Source: Durusdinium trenchii
Lineage: Eukaryota > Sar > Dinophyceae > Suessiales > Symbiodiniaceae
Direction of reading: 5' to 3'
Assembly: GCA_963970005.1 (NCBI GenBank)
Contig: CAXAMN010029027.1
Span: forward strand, 1,722,287-1,786,286
DNA length: 64,000 nt
The notes below the pieces were generated by a model. That model was not told the origin of the DNA, did no database searches, and was given only the letters and a program-made list of their open reading frames with translations. The stretch's first letter is position 1. The number at the start of each line of letters is the position of its first letter. Both the position numbers and the translations under genes were made by a program. Positions 36,401 to 48,400 of this stretch are shown one piece after another.

Positions 36401-39400
36401 ACTCCAACGCCGCTTCGCACCCCGAGGCGATTGCCAATGGCGATCAGGCGGCGCTCGGCCAGGTGCGGCGGAGAGAGAGAGAGAGAGAGCGGTGGTAGGG
36501 CACCCGGATGATAGGGGCGGTGGGTTGGCGGCGGTTCCTGGTCGGAAGCCATGAGATGCTTGGAACCTGGAGGTCCTTTTTGGGTCCTGGTTTTCTTTGG
36601 TTTTGTGGTGTCAGACGTGAGCACAGACGGTTCGTAGCCTCGTAGCCTGGTTCGTTTTCGCTGGTTGCACGGGTGACGCAGGAACACCACGCATTGATGT
36701 TTTTGAAGGGTAGAGCAGTAGTGGGGAGCCCTAGGGAAAAAACAGATATGAGAGTCAGTTCATGACTCCAGGGTTGAACACTGTTTGAAGACCAGGAGAA
36801 CTGACCGATGCAGTAATCATTCCGGATCGGCCCCCATGACTCGCGGGTTTCGAATGAGAAGGCGCTGGTACCAGAACCAGAGTGACCAGAAAATGGTCCA
36901 ACTCGCTTTGACCTGCCTTCCTCGAAGTGACCTGCCAGTGCGAGCGAGCTGCGATCACCCGCGAGAAAAAGCGTGCGCCCCAACCGAGCGAGTGGTGCGC
37001 CCGTTCGTTGAAGGCTAGGGACCAAATGGCCCGACTGCGAGAAGAGCTGCTGAAGCTGAAGGCGAAGGATGAGGAGTTTGTGGAAGCTCGGCTTGTTTCA
37101 GACTGCTTCGTTTGGTAGGAACACGTGCAGCTTCCGTGTTTTGTCAGCAAGAGTGCAGAGGGGAATTGCTCTGTGGCCCCAAACTCTACGGCGATCTCTT
37201 TTTCCGATCGTCCCGAACCACCACTGAGCCCTCGAAGCCAGCGGCGTGTCCCGGACAACGGCCTTCAAAACGACGAAGCCGATGCCAGGCCATGGCCATC
37301 AACAAGTCGTTCTCCGATGCCAATGATATCGACCTGGGAAGTGATCCACAGCTGGCGCCGTTGAGAGATCGCTTGCGATTCTGGCTGCTGCGTGCCTGGG
37401 CCGAGACGGTGGGTGCGTGAGCCTGGAGACCGCGATGAAGTGACACGCCCGGTGTCTGGCTTCATCCGGGGTCTGTAGACTCAATTGGACCGAATTGGAT
37501 TCATTGCACAACAAGTGAGCATCATTTTGAGCCATTTTGGATATGATGATCTTGATCTCTTTGTTCACCATCCACTGGAAGACTGGTGAACTTCATCCTC
37601 TAGCCTGAGAGAGGCCCCACAAAAACAGGTTCAACAGGGGCGGGGCGCTGTGCTGGTGGAGCTCATTGTTGAGGCCATTGGGGGTTTGAAAGGAAGGACA
37701 TGCAAACCTATGAGCTATACTAGCTTCTTTTCCTACAGTAAGTGACCTGGAAAACTGGGCTTTTTGGCTTTTTGTGACCTCAAACCAGGGGATCAAGCTC
37801 GGCATATACTGTTCAAGACGCTTCTAACAAGAAGAGGTTGCTTTCAGAAGACAACAACCAAATGCATCCAAATGCATTTTCTACCCAGCCCGGAGAACCC
37901 CATGTTGAGACCTCAACCCAAATCGGTGTTTCTGTGCTTTTGAGACCTCCGACCGCCTACCTACGAAGTCCACCAGGATACTCCGACTTGGAAGTGACTC
38001 TTTGGTTCGAACACCTTTGCTGCGGACTGCTCAGCCCGGAAGCGGACACTCGGCCGCAGCGAGCTCGACTCAGCGGAGATCCCGCGCGGCGAGGTGCCGT
38101 GCCCAGAATGACCTCCACTCAACAGAAGGTTTTGATGAAAATCGCTGGCTTCTATACGGTCCCTTTCATTGGAAGATGTCGCGTGGCGTACACGTTTTCC
38201 ACATGACCGGATGGTGGCCGGAAGTGTTGAATGAGGCTTTTCCTTGGCAGATCACGGGCTTCAATATTGAGGAGTTCGTCAATTCTTCCGTAGCAACCCT
38301 TTATCATAGCTGAAGGTAGTTTGGAAAGCAAATCATACAGGTCGTGTTCACTTCCTGTATATAGGGAATTCAACACCTTGAGGTGTATGATTAGACCAGC
38401 TTTGGGATAGGAGAACTGCTGCTTTGACCTTTCCCATCTTTGAGAGAGCAAGAATCACTTAGTGCATCTCAGTCTCGCCATGGGTGACGATGCTGCGCGC
38501 AAGGCTCGTTGGGAGAAGGCAGGGAGACCTCTCTTCGGCAAATTCTACACCAAGCAGGAGATTGAGGCATACAACAACAACCCTGCCATCAAGTTGAAGG
38601 GTCGACGAGCCCAACCTCATGCACATTTAGAGACCCCTGCAGAATGGCCAAAGGACACCGTAATCGATCCAGGACAGTGGGTCTATTGGCTTCCAGAGGG
38701 ATGGAAGCAAGGCATTCGAACGTCGGCGACTGGAAAGACTTTGAAGTGCTATTTTACTCCCGATCACTGGCGCTTTTGGCACCGGAAGGACATAGAGAAA
38801 GAAGGCTATGAGCTGGGAGCAGCTGAACCTCCCCGAAAGAACAAAGAAAACAAAGAGGAAGAGGAGAAAAGAATCAGATATGTCACGGATCATGATGCGG
38901 TCCCCAACTGGCCCGACGAGGGTTGGCTGCCGGATGATTGGCGGCTCGGAATGCGTGCGCTACCAAGTGGTTTGATGAGAATCTTCCAGCCGCCGAATCA
39001 AGAGGAGGGTTTCTTCTTCCACAAATCCCAAGTGCTGGAGTACCTGAGCGGAGGAAGTCCTTCCCTGACCGCCATCAGTGCTTCTATGACCATGGAAGAG
39101 CGCCTTGGCTTTCAGCCACGTAAGAAGAGAAAGAAATCCCAAGCTACCTATGCATCTCTTGCTGACTACTCAGAAGTAAAGGGCTTCTCAATTCTGAAAC
39201 TGCCGGCCTCTGAGAAGGAACTCAAGCCTTTCGGGGCAGATGGCAAAAAACTCGTGGCTGGTTGTCGGGAGATTGAAGAAGGCCTCTTGCGCAGGACTCT
39301 GGAGTTGACAAAAGAGGACTCTGCATTTGAATTTTGAATAAGGACGTTTTCCACATGTTCAAAAGGATTCCTTTTTGTAAAGTATTAGTATTGATGATGT

Positions 39401-42400
39401 GTTTCTCTGTCTATTAGCAAACTGGCCAGGAAGTTTAAAGATGTCCAACTGCTCNNNNNNNNNNTGTCTATTAGCAAACTGGCCAGGAAGTTTAAAGATG
39501 TCCAACTGCTCCTGGCTCTCAAGAAGAAGACCTTAACCTCCAGCTTGCTGGATGCCGTGCAGGGCATCTTCTACCGGCGCCCGGATGTCTTTTGTGGCAA
39601 GCCGTACTACCAGCAGATCCAAATCGGTCCTCATGGACACCTCATTTGCACCGAACTGCACGTCTTTTGGAGTAGCACTTACTCCTGCTGGAAGATCGGG
39701 GCCTTGTCTGAGGAGAAGGCGGGATTTCTCCGGCATGCGGAGGAGTCTCCATCGCCATGGGAGGTGAAGAAACCCTGGATGCTGGTGAAAGAGAGCCTCT
39801 GTCGTCCAGATCAGTAGGGCTTCAGGACCACAAGCGTCGCTGTCGCGGACTTCGGCAGTCAAATGGATGTGCACAGCTTTGATGGAGAAAAATCATCCCT
39901 CTTCTCATGAGTCGTGCATGGCACCATTTTGCTCTTTTCAAGCGGTTCATGCGGGGGAGATGGTGGGAATGTGGGGATTCCCAGGTTGATCTTGAGCATC
40001 GCATTAGGATGAAGATGGCTGAAGGAAGTATAGATCACCCTCCCAAATTTCCTGACATATTTAAATTACAACATATGATCTATAGTACCTGAGAGGGAGC
40101 AAAGCATCCGCCCCGTCTTTGGCTTCTTCCGCCCCCGCCCCGTCCTGTGGCACCAAGGAGTTGGACTTTGCAAGATTGAATCCCTTCCTGAAGCCCGAAG
40201 CAGCAGCAGGTGGAACCCTTTCGGACCCCTCGGAGTGTCGGGCCGTGTTCGGACTTCACATTCCCTTCGGGCGGACGAACGTGTGACGGGTCGAAAAAGG
40301 GTCGAAAAAAGGGATTGCGGACGGGAGGGTGGGGAACCGGCGCCAACCGGAGTTGTTTGAACCAATACCATGCAGTTTTTCAGCATGGTTCTGCAGTTTT
40401 CAGCAATCAGAGGGCATGCCATGCAGAAGGCTTTGGGGAAGCTGCGGTCCGACATGGAAGTCGGTCCATCAGTTCATACCCAACTCCAAGTGTACTTTCG
40501 GAAGGGCAGTGGATGGCATGGGTACTGATTTCGGAAGACCATTTTCCTAAACGAACAGTGGGTGTTCCATTGGGCCAGGGGGTCCTCCCTATCAACATAC
40601 ACACCAGTTGCGATGTTTTTTGTCTTCGGAGAACGACTCGAACGTTCGGGGAACGACTCGGCCGTGCCGAAAAAGGCCTGCTGAGCCGTTTGACTCAGAT
40701 GATGCTGGTGGCCGGTCGCATTATCCAGTGTCTTCGGTGATCGTTGGGTTGGAACAGGGTTGGCAGGGCGGTCCGGGTAGATGAGCAGGGCTTTTTCCAA
40801 AGATCAGTTGGAAGCTTCAGGAGGTAAGCTTGGGGGTTCAAGAACCCTGCACCCTCCTTTGGAGGGTTGTTAGGCCAGATCTCTCAATTGGTGACCTGTT
40901 GGAGGGTGCTGGTAACCATTTTATTTTTTTAAACATTCAGTTGAGAGCGACAACCGCGAAGCGGATTTGACTTTTGACCGACCTTTGAAGGATCGAGGTG
41001 AACATGGTGCCAAGGTTATGAAAAGCACAGAGGTCCGCGGGGAGAGGCTTTCATTTCTTGACCAAGCTCTACAAGTTGGATCATCAAGGGTCTGAGCAAG
41101 TACTTCCAGGACCACTAAGGAATATGCCCTCTTTTGCCCAAGTGAAACCACACTCCAATCAAAGATGGTATCCAGTATACTCAGTATACCATAACAGGTC
41201 TGTTTTTTTTTGGGGGTGGTACCACTCGTGACTTTCTTCTCCACTCAGGACCTGTAGGGCTTTGGATAGCTGTCAGGAGCGACGGTTCGCGAGCGACGGT
41301 TCCAACCTCTCGGCCGTAGAGGTGATGCCATGCCACCAACCATTCGCCGTAAGGTGAAGATGTGTGCAGGTCCGAAACGCCACCCAACCCCCTCTTGCCA
41401 CTTGGGTCGTCCTGGGTCCCCCCATGTCTCCCTACCGGTCCAGACCAGTCGTCCAGTAGGTGCGTGTGCTGTCGGGGAGGAATCGAAGACCCAGTGCCGA
41501 TTGGGTTGCTAACTCGGTCCTCCACCACGGCAGAACAGCTGCGTACGCACATGCAAGCACGCACGCAGCTGCGAAGGCAAGAGACTGAATGCGCGCAGAG
41601 ACTGCGCGGTACGTCAGACCCAGACATGAACAGGGTTTTTGATTGTTTTGGAGTGCCTACCTGCCCCAAAGCTGTGAAACTTCGGCTGTTCAGATCGTTA
41701 AGAACAGGTGTTTTGCCCGCGAGTAATGGCTCATCAGAGCAAGTAACAGTTGCAATGTATATAGTTTACATCAAGCTATTTGACCTTGGGCCCTGGCCCA
41801 AAACACATGGCACCACACTTGTTCAATCAGCCCATGTTCATGGCGCCATATGCATTGACACTTAAAGAACGTTTCACATCTTCTCACTGACCTGCTCCCT
41901 GCTGAACGCTGCAGACCTGCGAACCAGGACTTGGCAGACCTGCTGGCAAACCCCGACTCTGCCGGCTCCGCAGTGGCCTTAGCCGCTGGGCTGAGCGAGA
42001 AGGCTGGGCCAAGGGGAATGGACGCGGTGGACACGGGGAAGGGGTGAGTGGAGGGTGGACCGGTTGAGGGTGGCTGGTCCAAAAAAGGCTGGTGGGAGAG
42101 GGAAACGAGCTCGATAAAGGGAGCTAGGCTCGACCTTCATTGAAGAGATGAGTCAATTGATGTCAATTGCATTCATGAAGCTTGTTTATGGGCTTGGTTT
42201 CGTGGCCCAAATGGGGTTGATGTCAATCGTTCGGGTCCAAACTCGAATATTTTTCAGCTCAGCGCCATGACTTTGAGCTCCGCAACCATGGCGAAGCTAC
42301 GTGTGATTGCCCTGAGTGGAGAGGAAGTTCGTGAGATCACCATGACAGATCTTGGTGAGGAGACGCCCATCAGCGAGCTCTTGCAAAGGCTGGTAAAAAA

Positions 42401-45400
42401 GAAAAACATGGAGAACAGTACTGGGAGGTGTTCATTCCGTCTTGCCTTTTGTTTCTAGGATTTTGAAGGATTTCGTGGGTTTTCTTTGGTGTCACTTCTT
42501 GCCATTCAGGTGTGCTGAGCCTCAATGCAGGATCAAGCTGTTGTTCGAAGGACAAGAGCTAAAGCCTTGCATGTCCTTGAGTGAAGCTGGTCTGCAAAGT
42601 GGAGACACCCTGACGCGTGTGGTGTGTCCCAAATCTGAAACCGAACTGCGCTTGGAAGAACTGTTTGCCGAGCTCCGGGAGTGCTGGCGTCAGATGTGTG
42701 AAGACTTGCTTCAGATGCGCGAAGAGTTGCTTGATGAGCCAGAGCACGACCTTCATACGAGGCAGCGGATTGAAGCTGAGAAGCGTCAGCAGATTGAAGC
42801 TGAGAAGCAGCGCCTTTGGGCGCGGTTGCTAGAAAGCGTCGAGAAACCCAATCAGCGAAACTCGGATTGACCGAGCGGAACAGAACACTGCGTATTTTGC
42901 ATGGTTTGTCGCCCACCCCTTTTCACGACAACATTTTACATAAGTCACATTTTGGGGGTGTTAAAGCTTTTAGGTTTGAAATAGCATTTGCCCTGCGATC
43001 GCAATTCGCAATTCTCGCACTAAGGACATGACATGAATAGAAGGGAACTCAAGGGCAAGGAGTGGAAGAGGGCAGCGCGACTTTCTAACCGGACGCCGTC
43101 AAGGCATTGCAGACGGTGGAGATGATGAGATGAGCAGTGCAGCTCTCATCAGCTCTGATCGATGCGCCACTCTGAAGTTCGAGATTGAAACATCCTCCAT
43201 GTCACCCTATCAAAAAATTGTGTTGCTTGTGGCATCCTTCTGATTTGGAGGCAAAACACCATGCCTTTGGAAGAGCTGACGCTGCGAGTCGTGCGAGTCG
43301 TGCAAAGATGCGCAGAGTCGTGTCCTGTATCTTTGGGTGAGTTGGGTGCCGAGCATTTTGCTGGCGACGTTCACAGTTGACATGGGTAGACAAGTGCTTG
43401 TCCAGTGTGCTTTATTTTTTTCTTTTCGGGTCAACCAACCAAAGAAGCGGCCCGGTATACATGGTACAACCTTCTTCACCACGACCGGTCAAGCCGCTAC
43501 TCGTAGCCATCTCGTACAGACCCCACCTCGTACAGACCCCACCTCCGGTGTTGGCTCCTGTCACCAGCTCGTTGACAGGCGAACGTCTTGAGCGGGTTGC
43601 TGGCATCAAAGAGGACCTATATCGAGAAGGTCGAAGGCGGGTCGACAAGACACCGGTGCAGGTGAGGTTCCCTGTTTTACCCAATGGTCACGGACGGGGT
43701 GGTTTCGGTTTTGGGAGCCTGATGTTGCGCCCCCCCCCAAAAAAAATCAGATCGCTGGTAGCGCTGAGGCCAGAACCATCGACAGTTGATCGGCCCATGG
43801 CGCTTTAGATCGAAAGGTCTTGGAATAAAACAACACAATTGGTATGATTTTGCAAGAAAAGGCGGGTTTGGTCAGCCAAGAGCAGGGCATCCTGTGTTCT
43901 TCCTCTTTGCGCCGCCAGACTTGGATCACGGGATGGTCACATTGTCACCTTCCACGTTGAAGGATCGACTCAGTGGTTGGTTTTTCGTGGGTTTTCATTC
44001 CATTCTTCTTTCTGACGTGATGGATGGGCTTTTAGTCAATATGTCAATCCTTGGGCATTGTCAATAGGGATGGGGTCCCAGTATAGTCGCTATACAGGTA
44101 CATGCCATATACTTTTGGCTCAAGTGCCCAACCAGGTAAAAAGGAGCTTTAGCGCGCGAGCTTCATGTTGACCTAAGAGCTAGAACGGGGCCAGGGCACA
44201 CCTTTCCATCCGTTCGCAGGTTATCAGCCGTATCCAGACTCCTTTGAGCTGGGTACGAGCTGCGGCCTTACACAACACCATCTAAACGCACACACATCGG
44301 ATAGATCAGTTACCCTCAGTCACTGAAGATGGACCAATCCGACGCCAGCACTGCATCTTTTGGAGCAGCTGCTGCGGCCGCAGATCGGATGAGTGCATCC
44401 CACAACTCTAGTCCAGGTACGATCGAAGCGGAGACTCTGACAGCGGTGAGAGAAGATGCGACAGGTAGAGCACGAAGTCGTTCCCCGTCAGCGCACTCGA
44501 CACCACCGTGGGGGACACCGAGATCAGGCCGTAGCCCTAGGGAGACAAGGAGGAGGACTGACACCGGAGCTGTGAGAGTGTTAGCATTGCAGGATGGGTC
44601 AGCTGTACCAGTGCCGTCGGACAGCGAAGCTGGAGATCGAGCAAGGGCAAGCACTGACAACCTACAACTAGCACGGGCCGATGGAGACCTGAATGCGAAG
44701 TGTGCGCAACTACTTGCCGAAGTGCATATGTTGAACCACCAAAACGCATGGATGGTCGAATGTGAGCAGAGACAGAACCAGATTATACAACACGAGACCG
44801 AAGTCCACGAAGTAGTGATGGCACACCTCGAGGAATGTTATGTCGAAGGATATGGAAATCAACGAAGAATCTCCCAACTTACAGAATCCAGAGACTGTTT
44901 GCTCTCAGCAGCACACGACCTGCAATACCAGATGGACACTGATCGTGTGGCAATGCGGGATCGTCTCACCCAGTTAGGGGAGTACGCTGATCGCAACAGC
45001 GCAGAGATGGTTAGTCAAGTTGTGAACATCGGCACGGAAGAGATCCAGGCTATATCGGCGGAAAGAGATCGAGCTGTAACCGAGATCATGACTACAATCG
45101 CAGATGCTGAGAACGTCAAGGATCTGTGTAGACAGGAGTTAGTTGGACTACAAAGGCAGAGTGCCAGAAACAAACACGAATATGCTGAAGAGATGAAGAT
45201 GAGGGAAGCAATGTATGCAAGCAAGATCAAATGGTTATCAGAAGAGAATGAGGGGCTCAACAACCGATCTAATACTCAGGATAAGTTCATCTTGAGCATC
45301 AGAGAGCAATTGAAGAAGGCGAACGAGGAGTTGACTCAGACGAGGATTCAAGGATCCGATCGACCGTTTCAACCATCTAGCGCCGAACTCAAAAAGGCCG

Positions 45401-48400
45401 AAGCCAAGGTGAACATGTTGGAAGAGGACATTCTACGTAAAGAGAGGATGCTGAAACGTCTTCAGGAAGAACTGATCGAATCAAGCGCAAGTGAAGCACA
45501 ATTGAAGGTCGCACTGAAGTTGAAACCACCAGACATGGGATCAGAACCCAGTGTGGAGAATGAGATGATGACCAAGCTTAGAGCGGAACTTGAACGTACT
45601 GAAAAGTTATTAAGGTCCGAGGAGAAAGAGGCAATTGAGTACTACGAAGGTATGATGCAGAACCAACAGGACATGATGGAATTCGAAGCGCATGCATCAC
45701 GGCTCAGGGATGAGAGGAATAAGTACCGGAAGAGGTACGAAGAGGAGCGCACAAGTGCAGAGAATGCAGCCGCAACCGAACATGGTGCCGCTTCATCCTC
45801 TAGCTCAGGTGGCTCCAAGATATCTCGGAAGGAACACGAGAAGATCAACATCCCTGCATGGCCCAAGATACACGACCTGGAGGTTTGGAAATCCCAGGTT
45901 GTAGCGGCAGTCGTGACGGCATCGGGCGACGAGAAACAAGAAGACTGGATCCAATGGCTCTCGGATGCCTTCAGGTCACCATATGACCCATTTCTACTCG
46001 AGACATCAGGCGAAGCAAGATTCGCTAGCATAGACGCTAAGCTAGGTATCACCCTACATACGATCATCCACGCAGCAGGTGAGAGATCTCATGACGTACA
46101 ACTGAAGGTGAGGCAGATGATGCAGAGACGTGCGAGAGGCACAACTCCTGGAATGGTCAAGGGACGAGAAATGTTAGCGTTGATCGTCGATAGTTTCCGG
46201 AGTGCCGACAACGTTGATGTGATGTATGCATCCAAGCACTTATTCGATCTAAAGTTCCCTGGGGATAATCAACTATCCAGATTCCTTGGACAGTGGGATG
46301 AGATCATATCTGGTATGGATGCGGATGACATGCTTCTTGACAAAGCACTTCGCAACCTGCTTTGGGATAAGATTAAGGATTCCAAAGTTATGGCGTTAGA
46401 CTTGTCTGTGTACGACAACATGTTGGATAAGGACCCGGATAAGACCTATCAGAAGTTACGAGAGATCATGACGAAGTGGATACGGAAATCAATTGAGACC
46501 ACAAACAAGAAAGAAAGGGAGAAAGCTTTTGGGAACATCGTGAGAGCCACACCAGCGGCGGAGAAGAAGGACCCTAAAGCGAAACCCAAGAATACCAAGA
46601 CCGATCCACCGAAACATGACGCCGCTCCAGTACTTCCTCAGGCTAATCCGAAGGACCACAACAAGAAGGACAAGAAGCAGGATCGTGGAAGATCAGCCAC
46701 GAAGAGCCCAAAAGGGGATCGTGGCAGATCAGCGACTCCAGCAGATACGTCCAAGATAGGATGCGCTTTCCACTTCCATGGGAAAAACGGATGCTCTAGA
46801 GGAGACAAATGCAAGTTTAGTCACCAGGAGAAGCACAAGAGTTCTGCTAAGAAACCAGAAAACCTCAAGGGTGACAGATCAAAGAGTCCCGGTGGCAGGA
46901 GCAGTAGCCCTAAGCCAATGAAGGATCAGGTCTGTTGGAATTGGCAGAAAGGATCGTGCAAGTTCGGGGACAAATGTCAACGTCAGCATCACGCTGCTCC
47001 TGCTACAAAACAAGAGGCTAGAGGCAAAGCCAAGCCCAAACCGGCTGCGCCAGCCTTCATGCTTTGCGGAGACATCGAGAGTGATGACGAGGACGTACAA
47101 CCCGCACTTCCCAACGTACAACAAGGTAAGCTGGCGCTTCGCTTTAAAGTCAGATTCGATGACCAGGCGAATGTGACCACGTTCACCTGCGATCCTGGTA
47201 ACGAACTAAACAACCGTCCCTCCAAGAGGAAGAAGAATGAGGTGCAGAAGGTGGACACCGAGCTCATTTCGTCGTCGAGAGCCCTCAGAGTGAGCAACAT
47301 AGCTGCAAGAGTAGCACATGCCAAAGGTAAGATGATGGAGCTATTCTATGCTGAACACATTGCCAAGGCATGGATACAAATCACTCAGGATGAAGGAATC
47401 GAGGTGAACGTCGACCTGTCTGATTTCAACACCAGAGAGGTAGTAAGGAAGGATTTTGTCGACTACACGATACCAGGAACCACGATGTTCATGGCTGTGG
47501 AGAGGTATGATGGACCACCAATACGCTTCATCATGGACACGGGATGTGGACACGATTTGATCTCAAGAGAGAAAGTCAATGCCATGGGCCTTACCACCAA
47601 GGAAGGACCCAAATCCGTGAGCTTCATGACAGCGAATGGTGTAACTAGTACATCAGAGATGGTGGACATCAATGTGGACGAACTACCCATGAGGTCCGAG
47701 GCACACGTGTTGGAAAGCACACCATCAGTCTTTTCCATCGGGAAACGGTGCATGGAACAAGGGTACTCATTCATATGGCCGGCAAATCAATTGCCATACC
47801 TCATCGACCAGAACGCGAACAAGATTCCGCTATCGGTGCATGACAACATACCCTACATCAAGGTGAATGATGATGACGGGAGATGTTTACCAAGACCAGA
47901 CGGCTTGGCTACGATACTTCATCGCATACTGTCAGGTGTGGGGCATGAAGACGAGGTCACAACAGGTCAGGAGACACAACAAGAGGAACTTCCGCCCAAG
48001 AAACCACGGAGACGGAGGAGAAAGAAGAAAGATAACCAGAGAGGTCAGGATGGTGAATCTGATATCAATCCAGCTGTTGCAGGCGTCGAAGGAGAACCAG
48101 AGGAACACGGTGATGACGGGTATTCTCCTGAAGAGGAATATGACGGGGAAGACCCGAGATTCGATCGTGATCACGAAGGTCAACCTGAAGAAGCCGGAGG
48201 CGACGAACATGGAGGTGATGCGGATTCTGAACGAGGGGAGAGTGACATTGATGAAGATGAAGAGGGACTATTGGAAGTCGATGTGGTTGACGGGGAAGCC
48301 AGACTATCAAAACCAGGAGTGCTGAAGAACGAGGCGAAATCCATATTGCACTTGATGACGCACCGATACAAGAACCCATACTGCAAGTCATGTGTGAGAG

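Larger units (their letters stand above)
42871..44058. other. Stretch before the retrotransposon
   Basis: It holds a short open frame at 43261-43380 (MPLEELTLRVVRVVQRCAES...), a candidate exon at 43579-43661, and otherwise nothing I can support. Confidence 0.4.

Noticed and set aside
37530-37540. AGCCATTTTGG, an 11-base match to the middle of the dinoflagellate spliced leader
   Set aside because: The leader's CTCAAG end does not follow and no gene start is nearby; a match of this length can occur by chance in a window this size.
47867-48325. Plus-strand overlapping frame of 152 codons inside the polyprotein
   Set aside because: It overlaps the acidic linker, where codon bias keeps other frames open; no family resemblance and no start context.
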